From contig JBHJHK010000176.1 in assembly GCA_050330975.1 (NCBI GenBank), positions 1 to 6,358 of the forward strand: a stretch of 6,358 nucleotides of DNA, in the 5' to 3' direction. The first letter of the stretch is position 1. Each line of letters starts with the position of its first letter. This DNA comes from JBHJHK01 sp050330975 (GTDB lineage: Bacteria > Pseudomonadota > Gammaproteobacteria > Competibacterales > Competibacteraceae). Positions 1 to 5,715 of this stretch are shown here, piece after piece. Under the pieces are notes generated by a model. That model was not told the DNA's origin. It saw only the letters and a program-made list of their open reading frames with translations, and did no database searches. A program made the position numbers and the translations under genes.

Positions 1-204
1 TGGGGGGAGGGCTTCTGGGGTCATGGGGCGAGACCTCGGGCGATGGGGGTGATGGACATCCGGGGACGGTTCAGGGACTGGCGATCGAAGCCACATCCCC
101 GACGGGGTGGTATTGGGCCCATGGGCCCGCTCCGACAGCCGGGCACAGGCGAACCAAAAGCCCACCATGAGGATATAACCCAGGTCCACCCCGGGGGTCG
201 ACAT
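1..204 (-). CDS. Possible partial ORF, product unknown, runs off left edge
   Basis: Reading the minus strand from an ATG at 204-202, 68 codons continue to the window edge with no stop. The ATG is preceded by GGAGA with a 7-base spacer, a good ribosome binding site. It lies 47 bases downstream of the stop of the cysteine hydrolase gene on the same strand, so it could be the next gene of that operon. The first 27 residues (MSTPGVDLGYILMVGFWFA, then CARLSERA) look like a short hydrophobic segment. From about residue 28 the translation becomes rich in Pro, His, Arg and Ser and looks non-coding. Another ATG in the same frame at 24-22 (MTPEALPP) has its own GAGGT motif 8 bases upstream, so the real gene may start there and the rest be leader. 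In GC-rich DNA a 68-codon open frame can occur by chance. No family recognised. Confidence 0.3.
   Translation of the reverse strand, partial: MSTPGVDLGYILMVGFWFACARLSERAHGPNTTPSGMWLRSPVPEPSPDVHHPHRPRSRPMTPEALPP
115..128. repeat. Perfect 14-base palindrome
   Basis: GGGCCCATGGGCCC reads the same on both strands. It lies in the uncertain left-edge frame, downstream of the hydrolase gene. It could form a cruciform or bind a dimeric protein, but no function is evident. Confidence 0.4.
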
Positions 205-251
205 GGGGGATTCTCCAGTGGCGAGGAAGGAAAAAGGGCGGGATTGGACGG

Positions 252-944
252 TCAGGCGGCGGCGGTGACGGCGGCGACCAAGCTGCGCTCCAGGGCGGCC
301 AGGTCGTAGGTCACCCAGCCGAAGCCCCCCCCCTGGGCGCTGATCATGGCCAGGCCCACCCGTTGGAACTCGGGGAAATAGGAGGCTACGCAGTCGGCGG
401 GTACCAGGCACTCAAAACCCCGGTCGTTGGCCTCCCGCACCGTGGTGTGGACGCAGACTTCCGTGGTGACCCCGGCGACGATCAAGGAGCGGATTTGGCG
501 ATTGGCGAGGAGCAATCCCAAATCGGTTTGGTAGAAGGCCCCCTTGCCCGGTTTGTCCAGCACTGGTTCGCCCTCCCGGGGGGCGAGTTCGGGGATGATG
601 TCGTGACCGGGTTGGCCGCGGACCAAAATCCGCCCCATGGGGCCGTCATCGCCAATCTTGGGGGTATCGAGGGTCCGCTGGCGCTTGGCGGGGGGAGCGT
701 CGCTCAAGTCGGCCCGGTGGCCTTCCCGGGTGTGGATCACCAGCAAATGGGCCCGTCGGGCGGCGTGGAGGAGGCGTTGGCAGGGGGCGACGGCGTGGCG
801 CAGCTGGCGGACGTCGTTGCCCAGGGCCTCGCCGAATCCCCCGGACTCCAGAAAGTCCCGCTGCATGTCGATGATCACAAGAGCCGTGGTGGCGGTGTTG
901 AACTCAAAGGGCCGCGGCTGGGCGGCGACAGTGCAGTGGGCCAT
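252..944 (-). CDS. Isochorismatase-fold cysteine hydrolase, biuret hydrolase-like
   Basis: A 230-residue cytoplasmic amidohydrolase of the isochorismatase/nicotinamidase superfamily, which cleaves amide or ureide C-N bonds through a Cys nucleophile. The catalytic triad is visible: D26 in LVIIDMQRDF, K131 in LDKPGKGAF and C164 in GVTTEVCVHTT. Further signatures are HTREGHRADL (71-80), GRILVRGQPGHDIIPEL (104-120), REANDRG (170-176) and AQGGGFG (203-209). From memory, biuret hydrolase of Rhizobium uses D36, K142, C175 and a substrate-binding Q215. Here K131, C164 and Q204 keep exactly the same spacing (33 and 40 residues), which favours that branch over nicotinamidase or true isochorismatase. 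The ATG at 944 was chosen because GGGAG lies about 9 bases upstream and the family's N-terminus begins there; the frame is open to 1103, but that extension looks non-coding. It is divergent from the other genes. Family is sure; biuret as substrate is a guess. Other ureido or amide substrates are possible. Confidence 0.93.
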   Translation of the reverse strand: MAHCTVAAQPRPFEFNTATTALVIIDMQRDFLESGGFGEALGNDVRQLRHAVAPCQRLLHAARRAHLLVIHTREGHRADLSDAPPAKRQRTLDTPKIGDDGPMGRILVRGQPGHDIIPELAPREGEPVLDKPGKGAFYQTDLGLLLANRQIRSLIVAGVTTEVCVHTTVREANDRGFECLVPADCVASYFPEFQRVGLAMISAQGGGFGWVTYDLAALERSLVAAVTAAA

Positions 945-989
945 GGCGCGTCTCCCGCTAGATCGTTGGTGCGATTTATCCAAAGTTGG

Positions 990-1008
990 GTGGCAACGGC
1001 CATGCCAC
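990..1008. promoter_or_regulatory. Candidate operator, inverted repeat GTGGCA-N7-TGCCAC
   Basis: Perfect 6-base arms (990-995 and 1003-1008) flank a 7-base spacer. The repeat begins 46 bases upstream of the hydrolase start codon. It lies just downstream of the AT-rich TATTTATAA island (1030-1022, read on the minus strand), which is where a repressor site near the transcription start would be expected. The geometry suits a dimeric regulator. No regulator gene is in the window, and a chance palindrome in GC-rich DNA is possible. Confidence 0.3.
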
Positions 1009-1115
1009 GTCCCGAGAGGCCTTATAAATACCGGGGTTGATGGTGCTTGGGGGGTTGGATTGGGGGATCGGGCGCACCACGGCGGCGCAGTGGGCCATTT
1101 CATGGGGCGTGGCTT

Positions 1116-1153
1116 GGCGGCGTTTTGCCGCCCCTTGACCCCCCGGGAGGGGG
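1116..1153. repeat. Two adjacent GC-rich hairpins
   Basis: GGCGGC (1116-1121) pairs with GCCGCC (1127-1132) across the loop GTTTT. CCCCC (1139-1143) pairs with GGGGG (1149-1153) across a 5-base loop and is followed on the plus strand by CTTTAGTT. The T tract is too short to call a terminator with confidence. They may be remnants of a terminator or part of a transcript leader. Confidence 0.3.
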
Positions 1154-1326
1154 CTTTAGTTGGCGCTTTTCACCGAGCCGGGTTGGCGATTTTGGCGGGC
1201 TGTAGCTCGCTGCTGGCGGCGCCATGGGGTGGTTCAATGGGCCCCGTCCACGGGGTTCGGGAAATGGCCCCAACCGCCCATAGCCCCTTTGGGGGATGCC
1301 CTATCGATCGAGTAACTGCCAGCCAT

Positions 1327-1331
1327 GAGGA
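1327..1331 (+). promoter_or_regulatory. Ribosome binding site GAGGA deciding the start at 1340
   Basis: GAGGA lies 8 bases before the ATG at 1340. An in-frame ATG five codons earlier (1325) has no comparable upstream motif and overlaps this site, so 1340 is the better start of the hypothetical gene. Confidence 0.65.
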
Positions 1332-1339
1332 TTGCCGCC

Positions 1340-2074
1340 ATGTCCAGTTCCAACTTGACCACCGCCCAGCTCACCGCCCTCCAGCCCGGTTGTAATGGTT
1401 GCGAGTTTACCCCCAAGACGGCCAGGGCGGCGAGGCTCGAAGCACCCGCGACCCTGGGGCGGGAGTTTGAAGCCTCTACCGCGGCCGCAGAGATCCCTCG
1501 TCAAGGCGGGGGGGCGTTACACCAGTTAATCCACCAACGCCTCCACCAGGAGGTCCGAGATACCCGCAGCGAGGGCAAGGGGGGCAAGGGGGACAAGGAG
1601 GGCGGCGCAAAAGTCGTCAGCGCCAAGGGCGATGGGGGCGAAGCCAAGGGTGGCGACTTCCACGGCGACCTCAATAATGTGGTCGCCACCCTCACGGGGC
1701 GCACCCCCAGGCAAGAGGCCGTTGGGAATCGAGAGCCCGGCTGCGAGACAACCCAAGCCGACTGGACCGAGTTGGAGCCCACCCTCGATGCCATCATCGG
1801 CGCCGGCGATGACTTCAACACCTTCATCACCGGCGCGGCCGTCGAGGAGTTACAAGTCTGCCTACCCCCCTGGCTCGGCGAGACCGAGGGCGGCAAGCGC
1901 ACGCGCCTTCCCAACCGGGACTACCAGATCCTCACGGTGATGCACACCATGGCCCACAATCAATTCGCCAACCACGCCCAAAACGGCAATGACGCCGAGG
2001 CCCAGGGCGCCCTGCGCTTGATTCAATCCATCCAGCACGCCTGGCCCTATGGGGTGATGGGGATGGCGGCTTGA
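1340..2074 (+). CDS. Hypothetical protein, 244 residues, with Gly/Lys-rich linker
   Basis: I do not recognise this protein. It has three visible parts. An N-terminal segment (1-75) contains a CNGC pair (C18, C21) and ends in a His/Gln-rich helix-like stretch (GALHQLIHQRLHQEV). A low-complexity linker (about 77-106) is made of Gly, Lys, Glu and Asp. The C-terminal part (107-244) has globular composition, with DWTELEPTLDAIIG (141-154), DDFNTFITGAAVEELQVCL (157-175) and a His-bearing stretch H202, H206, H212, H233. No signal peptide or membrane segment is visible, so it is probably cytoplasmic. Codon choice in the C-terminal half is typical of the neighbours (GCC, ATC, ACC). The first half is less biased, with AGG, CGA, GCA and TTA codons, suggesting faster evolution or different origin. 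It stands alone: 341 bases and a predicted promoter separate it from dctP. It appears real because the frame keeps coding-like composition throughout. Confidence 0.65.
   Translation: MSSSNLTTAQLTALQPGCNGCEFTPKTARAARLEAPATLGREFEASTAAAEIPRQGGGALHQLIHQRLHQEVRDTRSEGKGGKGDKEGGAKVVSAKGDGGEAKGGDFHGDLNNVVATLTGRTPRQEAVGNREPGCETTQADWTELEPTLDAIIGAGDDFNTFITGAAVEELQVCLPPWLGETEGGKRTRLPNRDYQILTVMHTMAHNQFANHAQNGNDAEAQGALRLIQSIQHAWPYGVMGMAA
1571..1606 (+). repeat. Imperfect 9-base tandem repeat, four copies
   Basis: Four consecutive units GAGGGCAAG, GGGGGCAAG, GGGGACAAG and GAGGGCGGC encode EGK-GGK-GDK-EGG in the linker of the hypothetical protein. The unit is a multiple of three, so slippage would change linker length without breaking the frame. 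Confidence 0.7.
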
Positions 2075-2185
2075 GGGGCGCTGGCTCGGTGGGGGAACGG
2101 CCCCGGGGATAGGGGCGAGATGCCCCATGGGCGCCCGCACTCCACGGGAACTCTTGCCATTGGAATTCGACCGCTACCCCAGCAA

Positions 2186-2220
2186 GGGGAGTTCAAGGCC
2201 GTGGGGAATTGAGACTCCCC
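2186..2220. repeat. Inverted repeat GGGGAGT...ACTCCCC upstream of promoter
   Basis: Perfect 7-base arms at 2186-2192 and 2214-2220 enclose 21 bases. The right arm ends 3 bases before the predicted -35 element at 2224. It could be a regulator site upstream of the promoter or a hairpin ending transcripts of the preceding gene. There is no T tract on either side. Confidence 0.35.
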
Positions 2221-2223
2221 GTG

Positions 2224-2252
2224 TTGCCCAGCCCGGTGCCGGCTTCTATAGT
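2224..2252 (+). promoter_or_regulatory. Predicted sigma-70-type promoter of dctPQM-amidase
   Basis: TTGCCC (2224-2229) and TATAGT (2247-2252) are separated by exactly 17 bases, close to the TTGACA/TATAAT consensus at optimal spacing. The expected transcript start near 2259 gives a leader of about 157 bases before dctP. No equally good alternative was seen in the region, although TTATAA at 2309-2314 could be another -10. Confidence 0.5.
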
Positions 2253-2284
2253 CTGGACAGCACGGCGCAATACCGACGCACCAA

Positions 2285-2301
2285 GACCGCTCAAAACGGT
2301 C
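2285..2301. promoter_or_regulatory. Inverted repeat GACCG-N7-CGGTC in dctP leader
   Basis: Perfect 5-base arms (2285-2289 and 2297-2301) flank CTCAAAA, about 26 bases downstream of the predicted transcript start. It could be an operator for a repressor of the transporter genes or a small RNA hairpin. The arms are short, so confidence is low. Confidence 0.3.
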
Positions 2302-2374
2302 ACAAAAATTTATAACAAACTCCATGACACCAACCACCGCGCTGTCCTCCAGCTGACTTCGGCCTCGGATAGAA

Positions 2375-2388
2375 CGGTGGAATCACCG
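2375..2388 (+). promoter_or_regulatory. Small leader hairpin before dctP ribosome binding site
   Basis: CGGTG (2375-2379) pairs with CACCG (2384-2388) around a GAAT loop, 16 bases before the GAGGAG ribosome binding site at 2405-2410. It could affect translation of dctP or protect the 5' end of the message. Confidence 0.3.
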
Positions 2389-2415
2389 CCACAACCACTG
2401 ATGTGAGGAGCTAGC

Positions 2416-3543
2416 ATGACCGACAATAACCCCGCCGCCAACAGCCGCCGCCGTTTCCTCAAAACCGGCGCCGCCGCCGCCGCCGCCTCGGCCGTGGCCT
2501 TCCCCATGGTCTCCAAGGCCCAAACCGTCACCTTGAAGATGCAGGGTGCCTGGGGGGCCAAGGATATCTTCAACGACATGGCCCAGCAGTACGTCGACCG
2601 GGTCAATGAGATGGCTGGTGGTCGGTTGCGGATCGACTATCTGGTGGCCGGGTCGGTGGTCAAACCCTTCCAGGTCCAAGACGCCGTCCACCGGGGCGTG
2701 TTGGACGCCGGTCACCAGGTGACCGCCTATTGGTACGGCAAGAACAAAGCCGCCTCGCTATTTGGCACAGGCCCGGTGTTTGGCGCCAACGCCAGCCAAG
2801 TGTTGGCCTGGATCCACTACGGCGGCGGCCAGGAACTCTACGACGAGTTGGTCCAAGACATTCTGGGACTGGATATCGTGGGTTTCTTTGCCATGCCCAT
2901 GCCCACCCAGCCCTTGGGCTGGTTCCGCCGGGAGGTCAAAGGGGTCGACGATATGCAAGGCCTCAAGTACCGCACCGTGGGCCTGGCCACCGACATCATG
3001 CAGAACATGGGGCTTCGGGTCACCCAGCTCCCCGGTGGCGAGATCGTCCCCGCCCTGGAGCGGGGGGTCATCGAGGCTTTCGAATACAACAACCCCACCT
3101 CCGACCGCCGCTTTGGCGCCCAGGACGTGAGCAAGACCTACATGATGGGGAGCTACCACCAGGCCTCGGAATTCTTTGAGATCATCTTCAACAAGTCCAT
3201 CTTCGACGGCCTGGCCGACGAACAAAAGGCCATTTTGAAATACGCCGCCGAGGCCGCCAACACCGCCAACTACGGCCTGGCCATGGACAACTACTCCGCC
3301 GACCTCCAGCGCCTGATCAACGAAGACGGCGTCAACGTCTACCGCACCCCCACCTCCATCATGGAGGCCCAACTGGCGGCCTGGGACAAGGTGATGGAAG
3401 GGCTGATGCAAGACCCCTTCTTCGCCAAGGTGGTGGAGTCCATGAAGAGCTTCTCCGAACGGGTGGCCTTCTACGACCTCCTCAATTCAGCCGACTATCG
3501 CCTGGCCTACCAGCACTACTTCCCCGGCAAATTGCCCGCTTAA
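2416..3543 (+). CDS. dctP: TRAP transporter periplasmic solute-binding protein DctP (TakP-like)
   Basis: Extracytoplasmic binding subunit of a tripartite ATP-independent periplasmic (TRAP) transporter, which hands a bound organic acid to DctQM. The 375-residue product starts with a twin-arginine signal: SRRRFLK at 10-16, a poly-Ala hydrophobic region (six GCC codons, 2470-2487), and a likely cleavage site SKA|Q after residue 35. It would therefore be exported folded by Tat. The mature part has the usual length of about 340 residues. Family signatures are LKYRTVG (183-189), LPGGEIVPALERGVIEAFE (205-223), NNPTSDRRFG (225-234) and a C-terminal helical region with RTPTSIMEAQLAAWD (310-324). R186 sits where the family's conserved carboxylate-binding arginine is found. 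These motifs are those of the TakP/FcbT1-type group, whose known ligands include 2-oxo acids and aromatic carboxylates. The ATG at 2416 has a strong GAGGAG 5 bases upstream. The exact ligand cannot be read. Confidence 0.95.
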   Translation: MTDNNPAANSRRRFLKTGAAAAAASAVAFPMVSKAQTVTLKMQGAWGAKDIFNDMAQQYVDRVNEMAGGRLRIDYLVAGSVVKPFQVQDAVHRGVLDAGHQVTAYWYGKNKAASLFGTGPVFGANASQVLAWIHYGGGQELYDELVQDILGLDIVGFFAMPMPTQPLGWFRREVKGVDDMQGLKYRTVGLATDIMQNMGLRVTQLPGGEIVPALERGVIEAFEYNNPTSDRRFGAQDVSKTYMMGSYHQASEFFEIIFNKSIFDGLADEQKAILKYAAEAANTANYGLAMDNYSADLQRLINEDGVNVYRTPTSIMEAQLAAWDKVMEGLMQDPFFAKVVESMKSFSERVAFYDLLNSADYRLAYQHYFPGKLPA

Positions 3544-3700
3544 GGCTCCATCGAGCCCCCCCGCTCGCCCCGGTGCCCAAGGGCACCGGGCTAGATGAGA
3601 TGTTGTCCCAGGGCCATCCCAAGACAAACCCTGGGAATCGGCGGCGGGGTGGCGCTGATGTTTGTCTTCCCCTAGATCTCTGGAGCCCGACGCTTCCACC
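3544..3700 (+). promoter_or_regulatory. Structured spacer between dctP and dctQ
   Basis: In an otherwise tight operon this 157-base gap holds three inverted repeats. The first is a near-perfect hairpin at 3569-3590, CCCGGTGCC/GGCACCGGG with CAAG loop. The second, at 3606-3636, is TCCCAGGG/CCCTGGGA with a 15-base loop. The third is a long-range pair, AAGACAAAC (3621-3629) with GTTTGTCTT (3660-3668). The second and third overlap at one base and interlock, so they would form a pseudoknot-like fold or compete. No T run follows the hairpins, so complete termination is not expected. A likely job is stabilising the dctP message 3' end, or partial termination, so that binding protein is made in excess of the membrane subunits. 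Confidence 0.5.
3569..3590 (+). terminator. Strong hairpin after dctP (attenuator or mRNA stabiliser)
   Basis: The 10-base arms 3569-3578 and 3581-3590 are perfectly complementary; realistically nine pairs close a CAAG tetraloop. It begins 26 bases after the dctP stop. The bases after it (CTAGATGAGATGTTG) are not a U tract, so it is not a standard intrinsic terminator. A role in slowing 3' exonuclease or partly ending transcripts fits better. Confidence 0.45.
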
Positions 3701-4333
3701 ATGGACCCCCTGCTCAAATTCATCGACAGCCTCAGCACCTGGGTGGGCAAGGCCTTTGCCTGGTGCATTTTGATCTTGACCTTTGCCACTAGCTACGAGG
3801 TCTTCGTCCGCTACGTCCTGCGAGAGCCCACCACCTGGGCCTTTGACATCAGCTACATCATGTACGGCGCCTGCTTTATGATGGCCGGCGCCTATACTTT
3901 GTCCCGCAGCGGCCACGTTCGGGGCGATGTGATATACCGCCTGTGGCCGCCGCGGGTCCAGGCCACCGTGGAGCTGTTGCTGTATTTGCTGTTCTTTTTC
4001 CCCGGTATGGCGGCCTTGATCTACGCCGGCATCGACTACGCCGCCGAGTCCTGGAGCTACCAGCCCTATGGCCCCCGGGGCCCCAGCGGCGAGATCAGCA
4101 CCTGGAGCCCCGCCGGGGTACCGGTCTCACCACTGAAAACCCTGTTGCCCTTGGCGGCGGTGTTTTTGGCTCTCCAGGGGGTCGCCGAGGTGTTGCGCTG
4201 CGTCCTCTGCCTGCGGGATGGCCGCTGGCCCACCCGCCAGGCCGACGTAGAAGAGCTGGAACAACAGCTGCTCAAGGAGGCGGAGAAGACCCGCCAGCAG
4301 CAGGCCCTGGCCGTGGGGGGTAACCGGCTATGA
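3701..4333 (+). CDS. dctQ: TRAP transporter small permease subunit DctQ
   Basis: Small membrane subunit (210 residues) that pairs with DctM in the inner membrane. Four hydrophobic segments lie near 15-37, 48-67, 88-112 and 145-170. The family hallmark RYVLREPTTWAFDISYIMYG (37-56) follows the first segment, and HVRGDVIYRLWP (72-83) follows the second. The periplasmic loop (about 113-142) is rich in Pro, Gly and Trp. The C-terminus (180-203) is a charged, Glu/Gln/Lys-rich helix, longer than in many DctQ proteins. I chose the ATG at 3701, where the first membrane segment starts at a usual distance, although the nearest GGAG (3682-3685) is 15 bases away and thus poor. A TTG in frame at 3662 is a weaker alternative. 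The poor site fits low production relative to DctP. It ends with an ATGA overlap with dctM. Confidence 0.92.
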   Translation: MDPLLKFIDSLSTWVGKAFAWCILILTFATSYEVFVRYVLREPTTWAFDISYIMYGACFMMAGAYTLSRSGHVRGDVIYRLWPPRVQATVELLLYLLFFFPGMAALIYAGIDYAAESWSYQPYGPRGPSGEISTWSPAGVPVSPLKTLLPLAAVFLALQGVAEVLRCVLCLRDGRWPTRQADVEELEQQLLKEAEKTRQQQALAVGGNRL

Positions 4334-5682
4334 CCGATCCCCAAGTCGCCATACTCATGCTGGGGCTGTTGCTCCTGGTGATTTTGCTGGGCTTTCCCAT
4401 CGCCTTCACCCTCATCGCCATGGGGGTAATCTTTGGCTTCTACGCCTACTACCGACCCAACCAGGCCTTCCTCGACAACAACGTCTTCGATTTGCTGGTC
4501 AACCAGACTTACTCGGTGATGACCAACGACGTATTGGTGGCGATCCCCCTGTTCCTATTCATGGGTTATATCGTCGAGCGGGCCAACATCGTCGACCGGT
4601 TGTTCTTTAGTCTCAGCGTCGCCGCCCACCGGATTCCCGCCTCCATGGCGGTGGCAGCCCTGGCCACTTGTGCGCTGTTCGCCACGGCGGTGGGCATCAT
4701 CGGTGCCGTGGTGACCCTCATGGGGCTTTTGGCCTTCCCGGCCCTGTTGCGAGCCGGCTACAACCGCTCCTTTGCCTCGGGGGTGATCTGCGCCGGGGGC
4801 TGTTTGGGGATTTTGATCCCCCCGAGCATCATGCTGATCGTCTACTCCGCCACCGCCGGGATCTCGGTGGTGAAGACCTATGCCGCCGCCCTGTTCCCAG
4901 GGCTCATGCTGGCGGGGTTATACATGGTCTATGTCATCGGTCGGGCCATGATTACCCCCAAGTTGGCCCCGCCTCCCGCCAAAGAGGAGGTAGACGTGCC
5001 CTACGGTCGGCTGATCATCATGCTCCTCACCTCCTTTGTGCCTTTGGCAGCGCTGATTCTGTCGGTGTTGGGGGCGATTTTGTTCGGCCTGGCCACGCCC
5101 ACGGAGGCGGCGGCGGTGGGGGCCTTTGGCGGGCTTTTGTTGGCGGTATGCTACCGCTCCTTGACCTGGGCCAAGCTCAAGGACTCCATCTACCTCACCG
5201 CCCGCTCGTCGGCCATGGTCTGTTGGCTGTTTGTGGGCTCGTGGACCTTTTCCTCGGTGTTTTCCTATCTCGGGGGGGAGCGGCTCATTGAAGAGTTTGT
5301 CCTGAGCCTCGATTTGTCGCCGGTGGCGTTTTTGATCATCGCCCAGTTGATCATCTTTGTGTTGGGCTGGCCCTTGGAGTGGAGCGAGATCATCATCATA
5401 TTCGTGCCGATCTTTTTGCCGCTGCTAGACGCCTTTGGCATCGACCCGTTGTTGTTTGGGGTGTTGGTGGCCTTGAACCTCCAAACTTCGTTTATGACCC
5501 CCCCTATGGCCATGGCGGCCTACTACCTCAAGGGGGTGGCGCCCCCGTCGGTGCAACTGGTGGAGATCTTCAAGGGCTGTATGCCATTTTTGGCGGTGGT
5601 GTTGTTCGCCATGGTGCTGCTCTACAACTTCCCCGGCATCGCCCTGTGGCTACCCGACGAACTCTATGGGCTACGCTATTAG
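4330..5682 (+). CDS. dctM: TRAP transporter large permease subunit DctM
   Basis: Large membrane subunit (450 residues) forming the substrate and sodium path of the TRAP transporter, in the DctM/ion-transporter superfamily. The hydrophobic profile fits the usual dozen or so helices and hairpins. Conserved stretches are IPLFLFMGYIVERA (72-85), GCLGILIPPSIMLIVYSA (157-174), LATPTEAAAVGAFGGLL (254-270), GWPLEWSEI (346-354) and LNLQTSFMTPPMAMAAYYL (382-400). The GWPLEWSEI and NLQTSFMTPP wording belongs to the group working with TakP/FcbT1-type binding proteins, in agreement with DctP here. Length is typical. The start overlaps the dctQ stop (ATGA), suggesting translational coupling. The gene ends in tandem TAG TAG stops (5680-5685). 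Confidence 0.96.
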   Translation: MTDPQVAILMLGLLLLVILLGFPIAFTLIAMGVIFGFYAYYRPNQAFLDNNVFDLLVNQTYSVMTNDVLVAIPLFLFMGYIVERANIVDRLFFSLSVAAHRIPASMAVAALATCALFATAVGIIGAVVTLMGLLAFPALLRAGYNRSFASGVICAGGCLGILIPPSIMLIVYSATAGISVVKTYAAALFPGLMLAGLYMVYVIGRAMITPKLAPPPAKEEVDVPYGRLIIMLLTSFVPLAALILSVLGAILFGLATPTEAAAVGAFGGLLLAVCYRSLTWAKLKDSIYLTARSSAMVCWLFVGSWTFSSVFSYLGGERLIEEFVLSLDLSPVAFLIIAQLIIFVLGWPLEWSEIIIIFVPIFLPLLDAFGIDPLLFGVLVALNLQTSFMTPPMAMAAYYLKGVAPPSVQLVEIFKGCMPFLAVVLFAMVLLYNFPGIALWLPDELYGLRY

Positions 5683-5715
5683 TAGCCCTTCATCGACGTT
5701 CTGCGGAGTTCTCCC

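Larger units (their letters stand above)
945..1339. promoter_or_regulatory. Gene-free divergent intergenic region
   Basis: This 395-base stretch separates the minus-strand hydrolase from the plus-strand hypothetical gene and should carry both promoters. I see an AT-rich island TTATAAATA at 1022-1030 that could serve as a -10 element on the minus strand (TATTTATAA), without a convincing -35. A perfect inverted repeat lies at 990-1008, and GC-rich hairpins at 1116-1132, 1139-1153 and 1242-1255. No convincing promoter for the plus-strand gene was found. Open frames that cross the region are antisense extensions of the hydrolase or have non-coding composition. Confidence 0.6.
2075..2415. promoter_or_regulatory. 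Intergenic region upstream of the TRAP operon
   Basis: These 341 bases carry no convincing gene. Just after the hypothetical gene there are short GC hairpins: GGGGC/GCCCC at 2112-2126 and the palindrome GGGCGCCC at 2129-2136. Neither is followed by a T run, so no rho-independent terminator is called. Then come an inverted repeat (2186-2220), a sigma-70-like promoter (2224-2252), a second inverted repeat (2285-2301) in a locally AT-rich patch, and a small hairpin (2375-2388) close to the dctP start. Composition falls markedly in GC around 2285-2325, as expected for control DNA. Confidence 0.6.

Noticed and set aside
363..1040. Long plus-strand open frame of 225 codons over the hydrolase
   Set aside because: It is antisense to a gene with clear catalytic motifs; its Gly/Val/Asp-rich translation is the typical reverse-strand shadow of GC-rich coding DNA.
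945..1103. Upstream in-frame start for the hydrolase at 1103
   Set aside because: The extra 53 residues are Pro/Arg/Ser-rich and match no family N-terminus, and the ATG at 944 has the ribosome binding site.
637..1395. Plus-strand open frame of 252 codons crossing the intergenic region
   Set aside because: Arg/Trp-rich composition, antisense to the hydrolase and overlapping the start of the hypothetical gene; no family features.
2112..2136. Terminator after the hypothetical gene
   Set aside because: The GGGGC/GCCCC stem has only five pairs and no following T run.
2758..3411. Minus-strand open frame of 217 codons inside dctP
   Set aside because: Antisense shadow of an unmistakable TRAP binding protein; Gly/Val/His-rich low-information translation.
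3662..3700. TTG start for dctQ at 3662
   Set aside because: It would add 13 polar residues before the usual DctQ start, is a rare codon, and falls inside the 3' arm of the spacer inverted repeat.
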